DNA from: Solidesulfovibrio magneticus | Lineage (GTDB): Bacteria; Desulfobacterota; Desulfovibrionia; Desulfovibrionales; Desulfovibrionaceae | Length of the DNA: 14,876 bases | Assembly: GCA_002482565.1 (NCBI GenBank) | Contig: DLGG01000129.1 | Coordinates: 1-14,876, forward strand | Reading direction: 5' to 3' | Shown: positions 5,691 through 12,085 of the stretch, piece after piece | Layout: every line of letters starts with the position of its first letter | Numbering within the stretch: position 1 is the stretch's first letter | Position numbers and translations under genes: made by a program | Notes under the pieces: model-generated | What the model was told of the DNA's origin: nothing | Seen by the model: the letters and a program-made list of their open reading frames with translations, nothing else | Databases searched by the model: none

Positions 5691-6233
5691 ATGCTGAAAT
5701 TGGTGGATCATCTCGTCCTCGACCAGCAGGCCGTCCTTGACGCCTGGTTCGACCTGATTCTCGGCACCTACTCCGAGAATACGGCCGTGCTGTGGAAAAA
5801 ACGCGACGACCCCTTCGCCAATCCGGTGCGTCACCGGTTCGAGGCTGGGATGCGGGGCATCGTGGTGGGACTGGGCACCTGCGGCCAAGCGCCCGACGTC
5901 GAGACCTTCGGCCCCTACCTCGACGAGATCGTGCGGGTGCGGGCCATCCAGGACTTCACGCCGTCCCAGGCCACGGCGTTTATTTTCCTGCTCAAAAAGG
6001 CGGTGCGCGAGACGCTGTGGGACAAGATCGTGGAGCACGGGCTCTACATCGAGCTCTTGGCCCTGGAGTCCGCCATCGACGTGCTGGCCCTTTTCGCCAT
6101 GGACATCTACTGCCAGTGCCGGGAAAAGCTCGCGGCGCTTCGCATCGACCAAATCAAGAAACAGTACGACCGGCTCCTTAAACGGGCCAATCTCGTCTGC
6201 GACCTCTCCGCCGAGGGAGGGGAGGAGAAGTAG
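5691..6233 (+). CDS. RsbRD_N-domain protein, first gene of the dsrMKJOP unit
   Basis: A 180-aa all-helical soluble protein matching the RsbRD N-terminal domain (RsbT co-antagonist type), without the STAS domain that RsbR proteins carry after it. Family marks are AWFDLILGTY (18-27), DPFANPVRHRFEAG (40-53), YLDEIVRVRAIQDFTPSQATAFIF (76-99), LESAIDVLALFAMDIYCQCREK (125-146) and QIKKQYDRLLKRANL (154-168). RsbR N-domains are non-heme globin-fold sensor modules. Here a sensing or complex-assembly role is inferred from the position 36 bases before dsrM. As I recall, the same kind of gene sits ahead of dsrM in other Desulfovibrio. Four cysteines (C64, C141, C143, C170) could be redox-active, which is speculation. 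The start at 5691 follows GAAAGG (5677-5682) by eight bases. Confidence 0.85.
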   Translation: MLKLVDHLVLDQQAVLDAWFDLILGTYSENTAVLWKKRDDPFANPVRHRFEAGMRGIVVGLGTCGQAPDVETFGPYLDEIVRVRAIQDFTPSQATAFIFLLKKAVRETLWDKIVEHGLYIELLALESAIDVLALFAMDIYCQCREKLAALRIDQIKKQYDRLLKRANLVCDLSAEGGEEK

Positions 6234-6269
6234 GCGTCAATGGGGAAACCTTTAACGAGGTGAGGGTAC

Positions 6270-7271
6270 ATGGCAGCGTTTTACTCCTTTCTCGCGGTAC
6301 TGGCGCTCATCGTCATCCCGTGGTTGGGCGTGGGGATGGGGATGGGTGCGCTGTTCGGGATCGTGCTCCCGTACATCGCAATCATCATTTTCCTGGTGGG
6401 ATTCACCATGCGGATCGTGGATTGGGCCAAAAGCCCCATCCCGTTTTGCATTCCCACCACCGGTGGTCAGCAGAAATCGCTGCCCTGGATCAAGTTCAGC
6501 CCCTGGGACAACCCGTATGACAAAAAGGGCGTGTTCATGCGCATGGTCCTGGAAGTCCTGTGCTTCCGGTCCCTGTTCCGCAACACGTCGGTGAAGCTCC
6601 AGCAGGAAGGCCCCAAGGTCGGTTACAGCTCGGAAAAATCCCTGTGGCTGTTCGCCTTGATCTTCCACTACTGCTTCCTGCTCATTTTGGTGCGCCATCT
6701 GCGCTTTTTCATGGCGCCGGTGCCCTATCCGGTCCACATCGCCGAGTTCATGGATTCGATCCTCCAGATCGGCCTGCCGGTGATGTACCAGTCCGACGTG
6801 CTCATCCTCGTCGGCCTGGGCTTCCTCCTGGCTCGCCGGGTGTTCGACGGCAAGGTGCGCTACATCACGCTCATGCAGGACTACTTCCCCCTGCTGCTGC
6901 TGCTTGGCATCGTGATCACCGGCGTGTGGATGCGCTACGTGGTCAAGGTCGACGTCATCGCGGTCAAGGAATTGGCCATGGGCATCGTCACCCTGCACCC
7001 GCACATGCCCAAGGCGGCCATCGATCCCTCGGTCTATGCCCACCTGACGCTCGTGTGCGCGCTTTTCATCTACTTTCCCTTCTCCAAGCTCATGCACATG
7101 GGCGGCGTCTTCCTCTCGCCCACCCGTGTTGTGCCCAACATGAGCCGCCGGGCCATGTGGGTGAACCCCTGGAACGATCCGTCCATCAAGCCGCACTCCT
7201 ACGCGGCCTACGAGGACGACTTCCGCGAGAAGATGATCGAAGCCGGCCTGCCCGTGGAAAAGAAAGCCTAA
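6270..7271 (+). CDS. dsrM: DsrM, membrane cytochrome b subunit of the Dsr redox complex
   Basis: NarI-like diheme cytochrome b, which with DsrK is thought to pass electrons between menaquinol and the cytoplasmic side of sulfite reduction through DsrC. It is 333 aa with about six membrane helices (about 5-24, 27-48, 124-142, 171-189, 205-222, 256-276) and a cytoplasmic C-tail. Heme-ligand candidates are H133 and H143 in one helix and H258 and H276 in another. Their spacings of 10 and 18 residues equal those of the NarI heme ligands, which strongly supports two b hemes. The start at 6270 has GAGGTGAGGG upstream (6257-6266). It follows the RsbRD_N gene by 36 bases and precedes dsrK by 45, all one strand with no terminator between. 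Confidence 0.95.
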   Translation: MAAFYSFLAVLALIVIPWLGVGMGMGALFGIVLPYIAIIIFLVGFTMRIVDWAKSPIPFCIPTTGGQQKSLPWIKFSPWDNPYDKKGVFMRMVLEVLCFRSLFRNTSVKLQQEGPKVGYSSEKSLWLFALIFHYCFLLILVRHLRFFMAPVPYPVHIAEFMDSILQIGLPVMYQSDVLILVGLGFLLARRVFDGKVRYITLMQDYFPLLLLLGIVITGVWMRYVVKVDVIAVKELAMGIVTLHPHMPKAAIDPSVYAHLTLVCALFIYFPFSKLMHMGGVFLSPTRVVPNMSRRAMWVNPWNDPSIKPHSYAAYEDDFREKMIEAGLPVEKKA

Positions 7272-7316
7272 AGCGGGCGCAACCTTACCATTTCTGGAGA
7301 GAAGTGAGGATAGACC

Positions 7317-8930
7317 ATGGCCAAGTATCCGCCACCGGAAGAACTGATCAAGATCAACTACACCACGCCCGTCAAGTCGTGGATGGACACCAAGACGGCT
7401 TTTAAACCGGGCAACTTCAGCTACCCGGGCAAGCCCGAAATCCTCAAGTACCTGGGGATGCCCAACCCCCGCGAGTGGTCTCCCACCGACGACGACTGGA
7501 AGCTGCCGCCCGACTGGCAGCGCATCGTCATGGAGAAGTTCCGCGAGAAGCTCAAGAAGTACCGCTCGTTTAAGATCTTCATGGACATCTGCGTGCGCTG
7601 CGGCGCCTGCGCCGACAAGTGCCACTTCTTCATCGGCGGCGGCGACCCCAAGAACATGCCGGTGCTGCGCGCGGAACTGCTGCGCTCCATCTATCGCGGC
7701 GAGTTCTCGGCCGCGGCCAAGGTGCTCGGCAAGCTGGCCGGCGCCCGCAAGCTCGAGGAAGACGTCATCAAGGAATGGTTCCTGTACTTCTACCAGTGCA
7801 CGGAATGCCGCCGGTGTTCGCTTTTCTGCCCCTACGGCATCGACACCGCCGAAATCACCATGATGGCCCGCGAGCTGCTCCACGAAGTGGGCTGCAACAT
7901 CAACTGGATCCTCGAACCGGCCGCCAACTGCAACCGCACCGGCAACCACCTCGGCATCCAGCCCCACGCCTACAAGGACATGATGGATTTCCTCTGTGAC
8001 GACATCGAGGAAATCACCGGCAAGCGCATCCGGCCCAACGTGAACAAGAAGGGTTGCGAAATCCTTTTCATCACGCCGTCCGGCGACATCTTCGCCGACC
8101 CGGGCATCTACACCTACATGGGCTACCTGATCCTGTTCGAGCACCTCGGCCTTGACGTCACCTGGAGCACCTACGCTTCCGAGGGCGGCAACTTCGGCCT
8201 TTTTACCTCGGACAAGATGATGAAAAAGCTCAACGCCAAGATGTACGCCGAGGCCGAGCGCCTGGGCGCCAAATGGATCCTTGGCGGCGAGTGCGGCCAC
8301 ATGTGGCGCGTGATCAACCAGTACATGTCCACCATGAACGGCCCGGCCGACTTCCTGGAAACCCCGGTGTCCCCCATCACCGGCACCAAGTTCGACGCCG
8401 CCGCCGGCACCAAGATGCTCCACATCGCGGAGTTCACCGCCGACCTGATCAAGCACGGCAAGCTCAACCTTGATCCGTCGCGCAACGACAACTTCAAGAC
8501 CACCTTCCACGACTCCTGCAACCCTGCCCGCGGCATGGGCCTGTTCGAAGAACCCCGCTACGTGCTCAAAAACGTCTGCCGGTACTTCTACGAAATGCCC
8601 GAGAACACCATCCGCGAGCAGACCTTCTGCTGCGGCGGCGGCGCGGGCCTCAACAACGAAGAGTTCACCGAAACGCGCCTGCGCGGCGGCCTGCCCCGGG
8701 GCAACGCGGTCAAGTATGTGCGCGATCGCCACGGCGTCAACAACCTGGCCTGCGTCTGCGCCATCGACCGAGCCACCCTGCCGCCCCTGTGCGACTACTG
8801 GGCTCCGGGCGTCGGCGTCTCCGGCCTGCATGAGTTGGTGGGCAACGCGATCATCCTCGACGGCGAGAAGAAGCGCACCACCGATCTCAGGCAAAACCCC
8901 CTGCCGGGGATGGAGGACGAGGAGGAATAA
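7317..8930 (+). CDS. dsrK: DsrK, HdrD-like iron-sulfur subunit of the Dsr redox complex
   Basis: Cytoplasmic catalytic subunit related to heterodisulfide reductase HdrD, thought to reduce the DsrC trisulfide formed in sulfite reduction. It is 537 aa. Two ferredoxin-type [4Fe-4S] motifs are visible: C92, C95, C98, C102 (CVRCGACADKC) and C161, C164, C167, C171 (CTECRRCSLFC). The C-terminal half has cysteine-rich CCG-type elements: C401 in DSCNPARG, C438-C439 in FCCGGGAG, and C479/C481 in ACVCAID. These would hold the special catalytic cluster. The last pair is spaced C-x-C rather than the C-x-x-C usual in HdrB/HdrD. GECGHMWR (325-331) is another conserved segment. The start at 7317 follows GTGAGGA by six bases. 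The acidic DEEE tail encodes the Shine-Dalgarno of dsrJ, three bases downstream. Confidence 0.96.
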   Translation: MAKYPPPEELIKINYTTPVKSWMDTKTAFKPGNFSYPGKPEILKYLGMPNPREWSPTDDDWKLPPDWQRIVMEKFREKLKKYRSFKIFMDICVRCGACADKCHFFIGGGDPKNMPVLRAELLRSIYRGEFSAAAKVLGKLAGARKLEEDVIKEWFLYFYQCTECRRCSLFCPYGIDTAEITMMARELLHEVGCNINWILEPAANCNRTGNHLGIQPHAYKDMMDFLCDDIEEITGKRIRPNVNKKGCEILFITPSGDIFADPGIYTYMGYLILFEHLGLDVTWSTYASEGGNFGLFTSDKMMKKLNAKMYAEAERLGAKWILGGECGHMWRVINQYMSTMNGPADFLETPVSPITGTKFDAAAGTKMLHIAEFTADLIKHGKLNLDPSRNDNFKTTFHDSCNPARGMGLFEEPRYVLKNVCRYFYEMPENTIREQTFCCGGGAGLNNEEFTETRLRGGLPRGNAVKYVRDRHGVNNLACVCAIDRATLPPLCDYWAPGVGVSGLHELVGNAIILDGEKKRTTDLRQNPLPGMEDEEE

Positions 8931-8933
8931 CCT

Positions 8934-9350
8934 ATGTACAATGCCAAATATATCATACCAGGCATTATCTTCTTCCTGGCCCTCGCCTTCGTTCCCGTGG
9001 TCTACAACATGGGCCACAAGTTCGAAGTGACGCCGGAGCTGCCCAGGGATCAGAAGGACTGCGTGCTGCCGACCCAGGAAATGCGCGACAAGCACATGCA
9101 GCTGCTCAACGAATGGCGCAACGAAGCCGTTCGCGACGGCAGCCGCATCTTCGTCAACGCCAAAGGCCAGAAATACGTCAAGAGCCTGACCAACACCTGC
9201 ATGTCCTGCCACCCGGACAAGGCCAAGTTCTGTGACCGTTGCCACGACACGGTAGGCGTGGCCCCCTATTGCTGGGATTGCCACAACCTCACGCCGGACC
9301 AGAAATCGCCCATTCCCCCCGTCGCGCAAGCGGCCACGGGCGGGCACTAG
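8934..9350 (+). CDS. dsrJ: DsrJ, periplasmic triheme cytochrome c
   Basis: A 138-aa protein with an uncleaved-looking N-terminal membrane helix (about 6-25) that anchors it facing the periplasm. Three CXXCH heme sites are seen: CMSCH (89-93), CDRCH (100-104) and CWDCH (113-117). C43, in KDCVLPTQEMRDKHMQLL, matches the conserved cysteine known in DsrJ as the unusual distal ligand of one heme, and H54 is nearby. DsrJ works with DsrO and DsrP on the periplasmic side of the complex; its physiological partner remains debated. The start at 8934 uses GAGGAGGA (8919-8926), which lies in the last codons of dsrK. Confidence 0.95.
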   Translation: MYNAKYIIPGIIFFLALAFVPVVYNMGHKFEVTPELPRDQKDCVLPTQEMRDKHMQLLNEWRNEAVRDGSRIFVNAKGQKYVKSLTNTCMSCHPDKAKFCDRCHDTVGVAPYCWDCHNLTPDQKSPIPPVAQAATGGH

Positions 9351-9389
9351 GCCGGCGTCGGCGACACCACCACTCAAGGGGACCTTACC

Positions 9390-10166
9390 ATGAAAAGCAA
9401 CAGACGAGAGTTTCTGAAGCTGGCCGCCGTCTCCGCCATGGGGATCGGCGCCGCCCGGCTCGGTTTCCTCGGCGACGCCCCGGCGTTCGCCGAGAGCGTG
9501 CCCACGGTCGCCAACTTCGAAGAGGGCCTCAAGGCCAAACACTGGGGCATGGCGATTTTCACCGCCAAGATGACCCCGGAACTAAACGCCAAATGCCGTA
9601 AGGCCTGCCACACCGAGCACAACGTGCCCGACATCGCCGGCCCCAAGGAAATCAAGTGGTTCTGGGGAGCAAACTACGAAGAGACCTTCCCCACCGAGCA
9701 CGGCCACTACCTGTCCGAAGAAATCGAGCACCGGCAGTTTCCGCTTTTGTGCAACCAGTGCGAAGCCCCCATGTGCGTCAAGGTCTGCCCGACCCAGGCG
9801 ACCTTCCAGCGCCCCGACGGCATCGTCATGATGGACTTCCACCGCTGCATCGGCTGCCGCTACTGCATGGCCGGTTGCCCGTTCGGCGCGCGCAGCTTCA
9901 ACTTCCAGGACCCGCGACCCTTTATCAAGAGCTTCAATCCGCTCTTCCCCACCCGGATGCGCGGCGTCGTGGAAAAATGCAACTTCTGCGCCGAGCGCCT
10001 GGCCATCGGCAAGCTGCCCGTGTGCGTGGAAGCGGCCGAGGGCGCGCTGGTCTTCGGCGACCTGTCCGACGAGCAGTCCGACATCCGCAAGGCGCTGCGC
10101 GAACACTTCGCCATCCGCCGCAAACCGGACGCCGGCACCTCGCCGAGCGTGTATTACATCCTGTGA
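9390..10166 (+). CDS. dsrO: DsrO, Tat-exported ferredoxin-like iron-sulfur protein
   Basis: A 258-aa periplasmic electron carrier between DsrJ and DsrP. It begins with a Tat signal: NRREFLK (4-10), a moderately hydrophobic stretch, and a likely cleavage after AFA near residue 34. Cysteine groups are C69/C73 (KCRKACH), C121-C124-C129-C133 (CNQCEAPMCVKVC), C153-C156-C159-C163 (CIGCRYCMAGC), and C197-C200-C212 (CNFC...PVC). In many NrfC/HybA-type relatives the third group ends in a fourth cysteine just before the conserved hydrophobic GALVFGD, but here that place is Ala (VEAAEGALVFGD). Thirteen cysteines can therefore fill three [4Fe-4S] clusters and not four. The start at 9390 follows AAGGGGA by seven bases. 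dsrP begins eight bases after it. Confidence 0.95.
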   Translation: MKSNRREFLKLAAVSAMGIGAARLGFLGDAPAFAESVPTVANFEEGLKAKHWGMAIFTAKMTPELNAKCRKACHTEHNVPDIAGPKEIKWFWGANYEETFPTEHGHYLSEEIEHRQFPLLCNQCEAPMCVKVCPTQATFQRPDGIVMMDFHRCIGCRYCMAGCPFGARSFNFQDPRPFIKSFNPLFPTRMRGVVEKCNFCAERLAIGKLPVCVEAAEGALVFGDLSDEQSDIRKALREHFAIRRKPDAGTSPSVYYIL

Positions 10167-10174
10167 GGTAAGCC

Positions 10175-11365
10175 ATGCTGGAAAAAGCGCTCAAAGGAAG
10201 TCCCCGCTATTGGGGCACGCTGATCGCCCTTGGCCTGGTCATGGCGCTGGGCCTCGGCTTTTGGCTGTACCAGTTGACCTTCGGCATGAAGATCACGGGG
10301 CTTAACCGCGACGTGTCCTGGGGCTTTTACATCGCCCAGTTCACCTATCTGGTCGGCGTCGCCGCCTCGGCCGTCATGCTGGTCCTTCCCTACTACTTCC
10401 ACCACTACAAGGAATTCTCCAAGATGATCATTCTTGGCGAATTCCTGGCCATCGCCGCCGTGGTCATGTGCCTGGGCTTCATCGTGGTCGACATTGGTCA
10501 GCCGCAGCGCATGATGAACGTGCTTTTAAACTCCACCCCGCACTCGGTCCTGTTCTGGGACATGGTCGTTTTAAACGGCTACCTGTTCCTCAACATCATC
10601 GTGGGCTGGACGAGCCTGCAGTACTTCAAAAACGACATGACCCCGCCCAAGTGGGTCAAGATCCTGGCCATCGTGTCGGTCATCTGGGCCTTTTCGATCC
10701 ACACCGTCACGGCCTTCCTGTACGCCGGCCTGCCCGGACGCCACTACTTCCTGACGGCCATCATGGCCGCCCGGTTCCTGGCGTCGGCCTTCTGCTCCGG
10801 CCCGGCCATCCTGCTGCTGCTGGTCCTGTGCCTGCGCCGCCTGACCGGCTTCGATCCCGGCCAGAAAGCCATCAACCGCCTGGCCGTCATCATCACCTAC
10901 GCCATGTGCGTGAACATCTTCTTCTTCCTGCTGGAAGTGTTCACCTCGTTTTACAGCAACATGCCGGGCCATATCGCGCCGTTTAAGTACCTGTTCACCG
11001 GCATCGACGGCCACGACATGATGGTGCCCTTCATGTGGACCGCCGTGGTCCTGGGCCTGGGCTGCCTGCTGTTCCTCATTCCCACGCCCATTCGCCAGAA
11101 CAACACGGCCCTGACCATTGGTCTCGTCATGCTGGTCATCGCCTCCTGGATCGACAAGGGCCTGGGCCTTTTGATCGGCGGCTTTACGCCCAACCCCTTC
11201 GAGACCGTCACGGTGTACAGCCCGACCGTCCCGGAGATCATGATCTCGCTGATGATCTTCTCCCTGGGCGGCATCGTGCTGACCGTGCTGTGGAAGATCG
11301 CCATCGAGGTGCGCTGCGAAGTCGAGGGCGGCAACCTGTCCATGGTGCCCCCGCCGGCTGAATAA
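10175..11365 (+). CDS. dsrP: DsrP, NrfD-like quinone-interacting membrane protein
   Basis: An integral membrane protein of 396 aa with about ten helices (roughly 14-36, 50-72, 85-106, 126-148, 162-184, 194-220, 235-258, 283-302, 312-335, 352-376). It belongs to the NrfD/PsrC family, which reacts with menaquinone on the periplasmic face; with DsrO and DsrJ it forms the second redox module of the complex. The conserved GLNRDVSWGFYIAQFTYLVG (42-61) follows the first helix. Other family segments are FIVVDIGQPQRMM (102-114) and FSIHTVTAFLYAGLPGRHYF (173-192). Its ribosome site GAGGTAAG overlaps the dsrO stop codon, so it is tightly coupled. A terminator starts 25 bases after its stop. Confidence 0.95.
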   Translation: MLEKALKGSPRYWGTLIALGLVMALGLGFWLYQLTFGMKITGLNRDVSWGFYIAQFTYLVGVAASAVMLVLPYYFHHYKEFSKMIILGEFLAIAAVVMCLGFIVVDIGQPQRMMNVLLNSTPHSVLFWDMVVLNGYLFLNIIVGWTSLQYFKNDMTPPKWVKILAIVSVIWAFSIHTVTAFLYAGLPGRHYFLTAIMAARFLASAFCSGPAILLLLVLCLRRLTGFDPGQKAINRLAVIITYAMCVNIFFFLLEVFTSFYSNMPGHIAPFKYLFTGIDGHDMMVPFMWTAVVLGLGCLLFLIPTPIRQNNTALTIGLVMLVIASWIDKGLGLLIGGFTPNPFETVTVYSPTVPEIMISLMIFSLGGIVLTVLWKIAIEVRCEVEGGNLSMVPPPAE

Positions 11366-11390
11366 GCGCCCGGCGCAAACGCTGTCAGTG

Positions 11391-11422
11391 AGGCCCGCTT
11401 CCGCAAGGAAGCGGGCCTTTTT
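11391..11422 (+). terminator. Intrinsic terminator of the dsrMKJOP unit
   Basis: A perfect 12-bp stem AGGCCCGCTTCC (11391-11402) / GGAAGCGGGCCT (11407-11418), closed by a GCAA tetraloop of the stable GNRA type, with five T (11418-11422). It lies 25 bases after the dsrP stop. Confidence 0.93.
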
Positions 11423-12012
11423 CGTGGCTGGCGGCACCACGGCATTGCGTGCGACGCAGCCAGGAAACGCCTGAGTGCGCCTGGGCGGCATCCGCAAGTC
11501 GGTTCCGTAAGAGCCCCGAAATCATCGAGGACGCCACCGTCGTTCCCTTCGGCTTGGAAAGGGGCATTGCGTCCTGCCAAACCTGCGCTGCCTGGCGCTG
11601 CCGTCCCTGCTGGCGTGTAGCGCCAGGGGCAACACGCGCGGCCCCAGGAAAGACATGTCCGCGAAAGCCTCGTCCCAAGTGTTCTTTCTCCGAGCCGATC
11701 CGTTGACCGTTTCCGGGAGGCGATTTCCACCACAGCATGGGCGGCAGAGCTGCGGCCTATTCCGATTCGCCAAGAGCCCTCTGCTTCCACGCACGAAGAC
11801 GCCCAACAACCCCAAGCCGTTGCTCTGCGCGACGACGACTCGCCCGAAGCCGGCCCACTCGGCGACGACTCGGCCGGAACCTCCCCGCTCGGTGCCGCTC
11901 CGCTCGGCGACGTTCCGCTTGGCGACGTTCCGCTTGGCGACGACTCGCCCGATGTCGACCCGGCCGGCGACGACTCGTCCGGTCGTTTGGCCGCCCTGCC
12001 GCCGCACCCAGC
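11423..12012. other. Gene-free stretch of about 590 bases between two terminators
   Basis: No gene can be supported here. Frames are open on both strands because of the high GC content, but none has a good start with a ribosome site, a recognisable domain, or a natural end; the longest one on the - strand runs on as antisense into dsrP. Both neighbours, dsrP and the TolC gene, terminate into it. The right part holds the 15-bp tandem repeat (11822-11986). The left part (11423-11821) looks unstructured, with no clear hairpin, promoter or palindrome. Decayed sequence is the simplest reading; an unrecognised small RNA cannot be excluded. Confidence 0.6.
11822..11986. repeat. Eleven degenerate 15-bp tandem repeats
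   Basis: Eleven consecutive units, phased exactly every 15 bases, resemble GNNCCGCTCGGCGAC. The two units at 11912-11926 and 11927-11941 are identical (GTTCCGCTTGGCGAC), and the flanking units diverge progressively. One + frame reads a five-residue repeat PLGDV/PLGDD, and a - frame reads SPSGT, but neither frame belongs to a supportable gene. The array ends 26 bases before the TolC terminator. Confidence 0.85.
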
Positions 12013-12045
12013 AAAAAGGCCCGCCTCCTTGCGGAAGCGGGCCTT
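12013..12045 (-). terminator. Intrinsic terminator of the TolC-family gene
   Basis: Stem arms at 12016-12028 and 12033-12045 pair with one C-A mismatch around a TTGC loop. On the - strand the hairpin is followed by five T (complement of the A-run 12013-12017). It lies about 40 bases beyond the stop codon of the - strand gene ending at 12086. The stem is nearly the same as that at 11391-11422. Confidence 0.85.
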
Positions 12046-12085
12046 GGAATTCCCTTGTCCGGCCATGGCGGCCGGGACCGGGCCG

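Noticed and set aside
6252..9542. Very long open frame on the - strand (over 1000 codons) opposite dsrM-dsrK-dsrJ and the start of dsrO
   Set aside because: It is antisense to clear, conserved genes and translates to a Val/Gly/His/Asp-rich string typical of the mirror frame of GC-rich coding sequence; no domain is seen.
11583..11620. Lipoprotein-signal-like LALPSLLAC in the gene-free region
   Set aside because: No start codon with a ribosome site, and the following frame is a low-complexity string without a domain; chance match.
10951..12066. Open - strand frame spanning the gene-free region, with an SPSGT repeat
   Set aside because: It continues for more than 400 bases as antisense inside dsrP, has no ribosome site at its ATG, and begins in the terminator zone; the repeat phase of 15 keeps all frames open.
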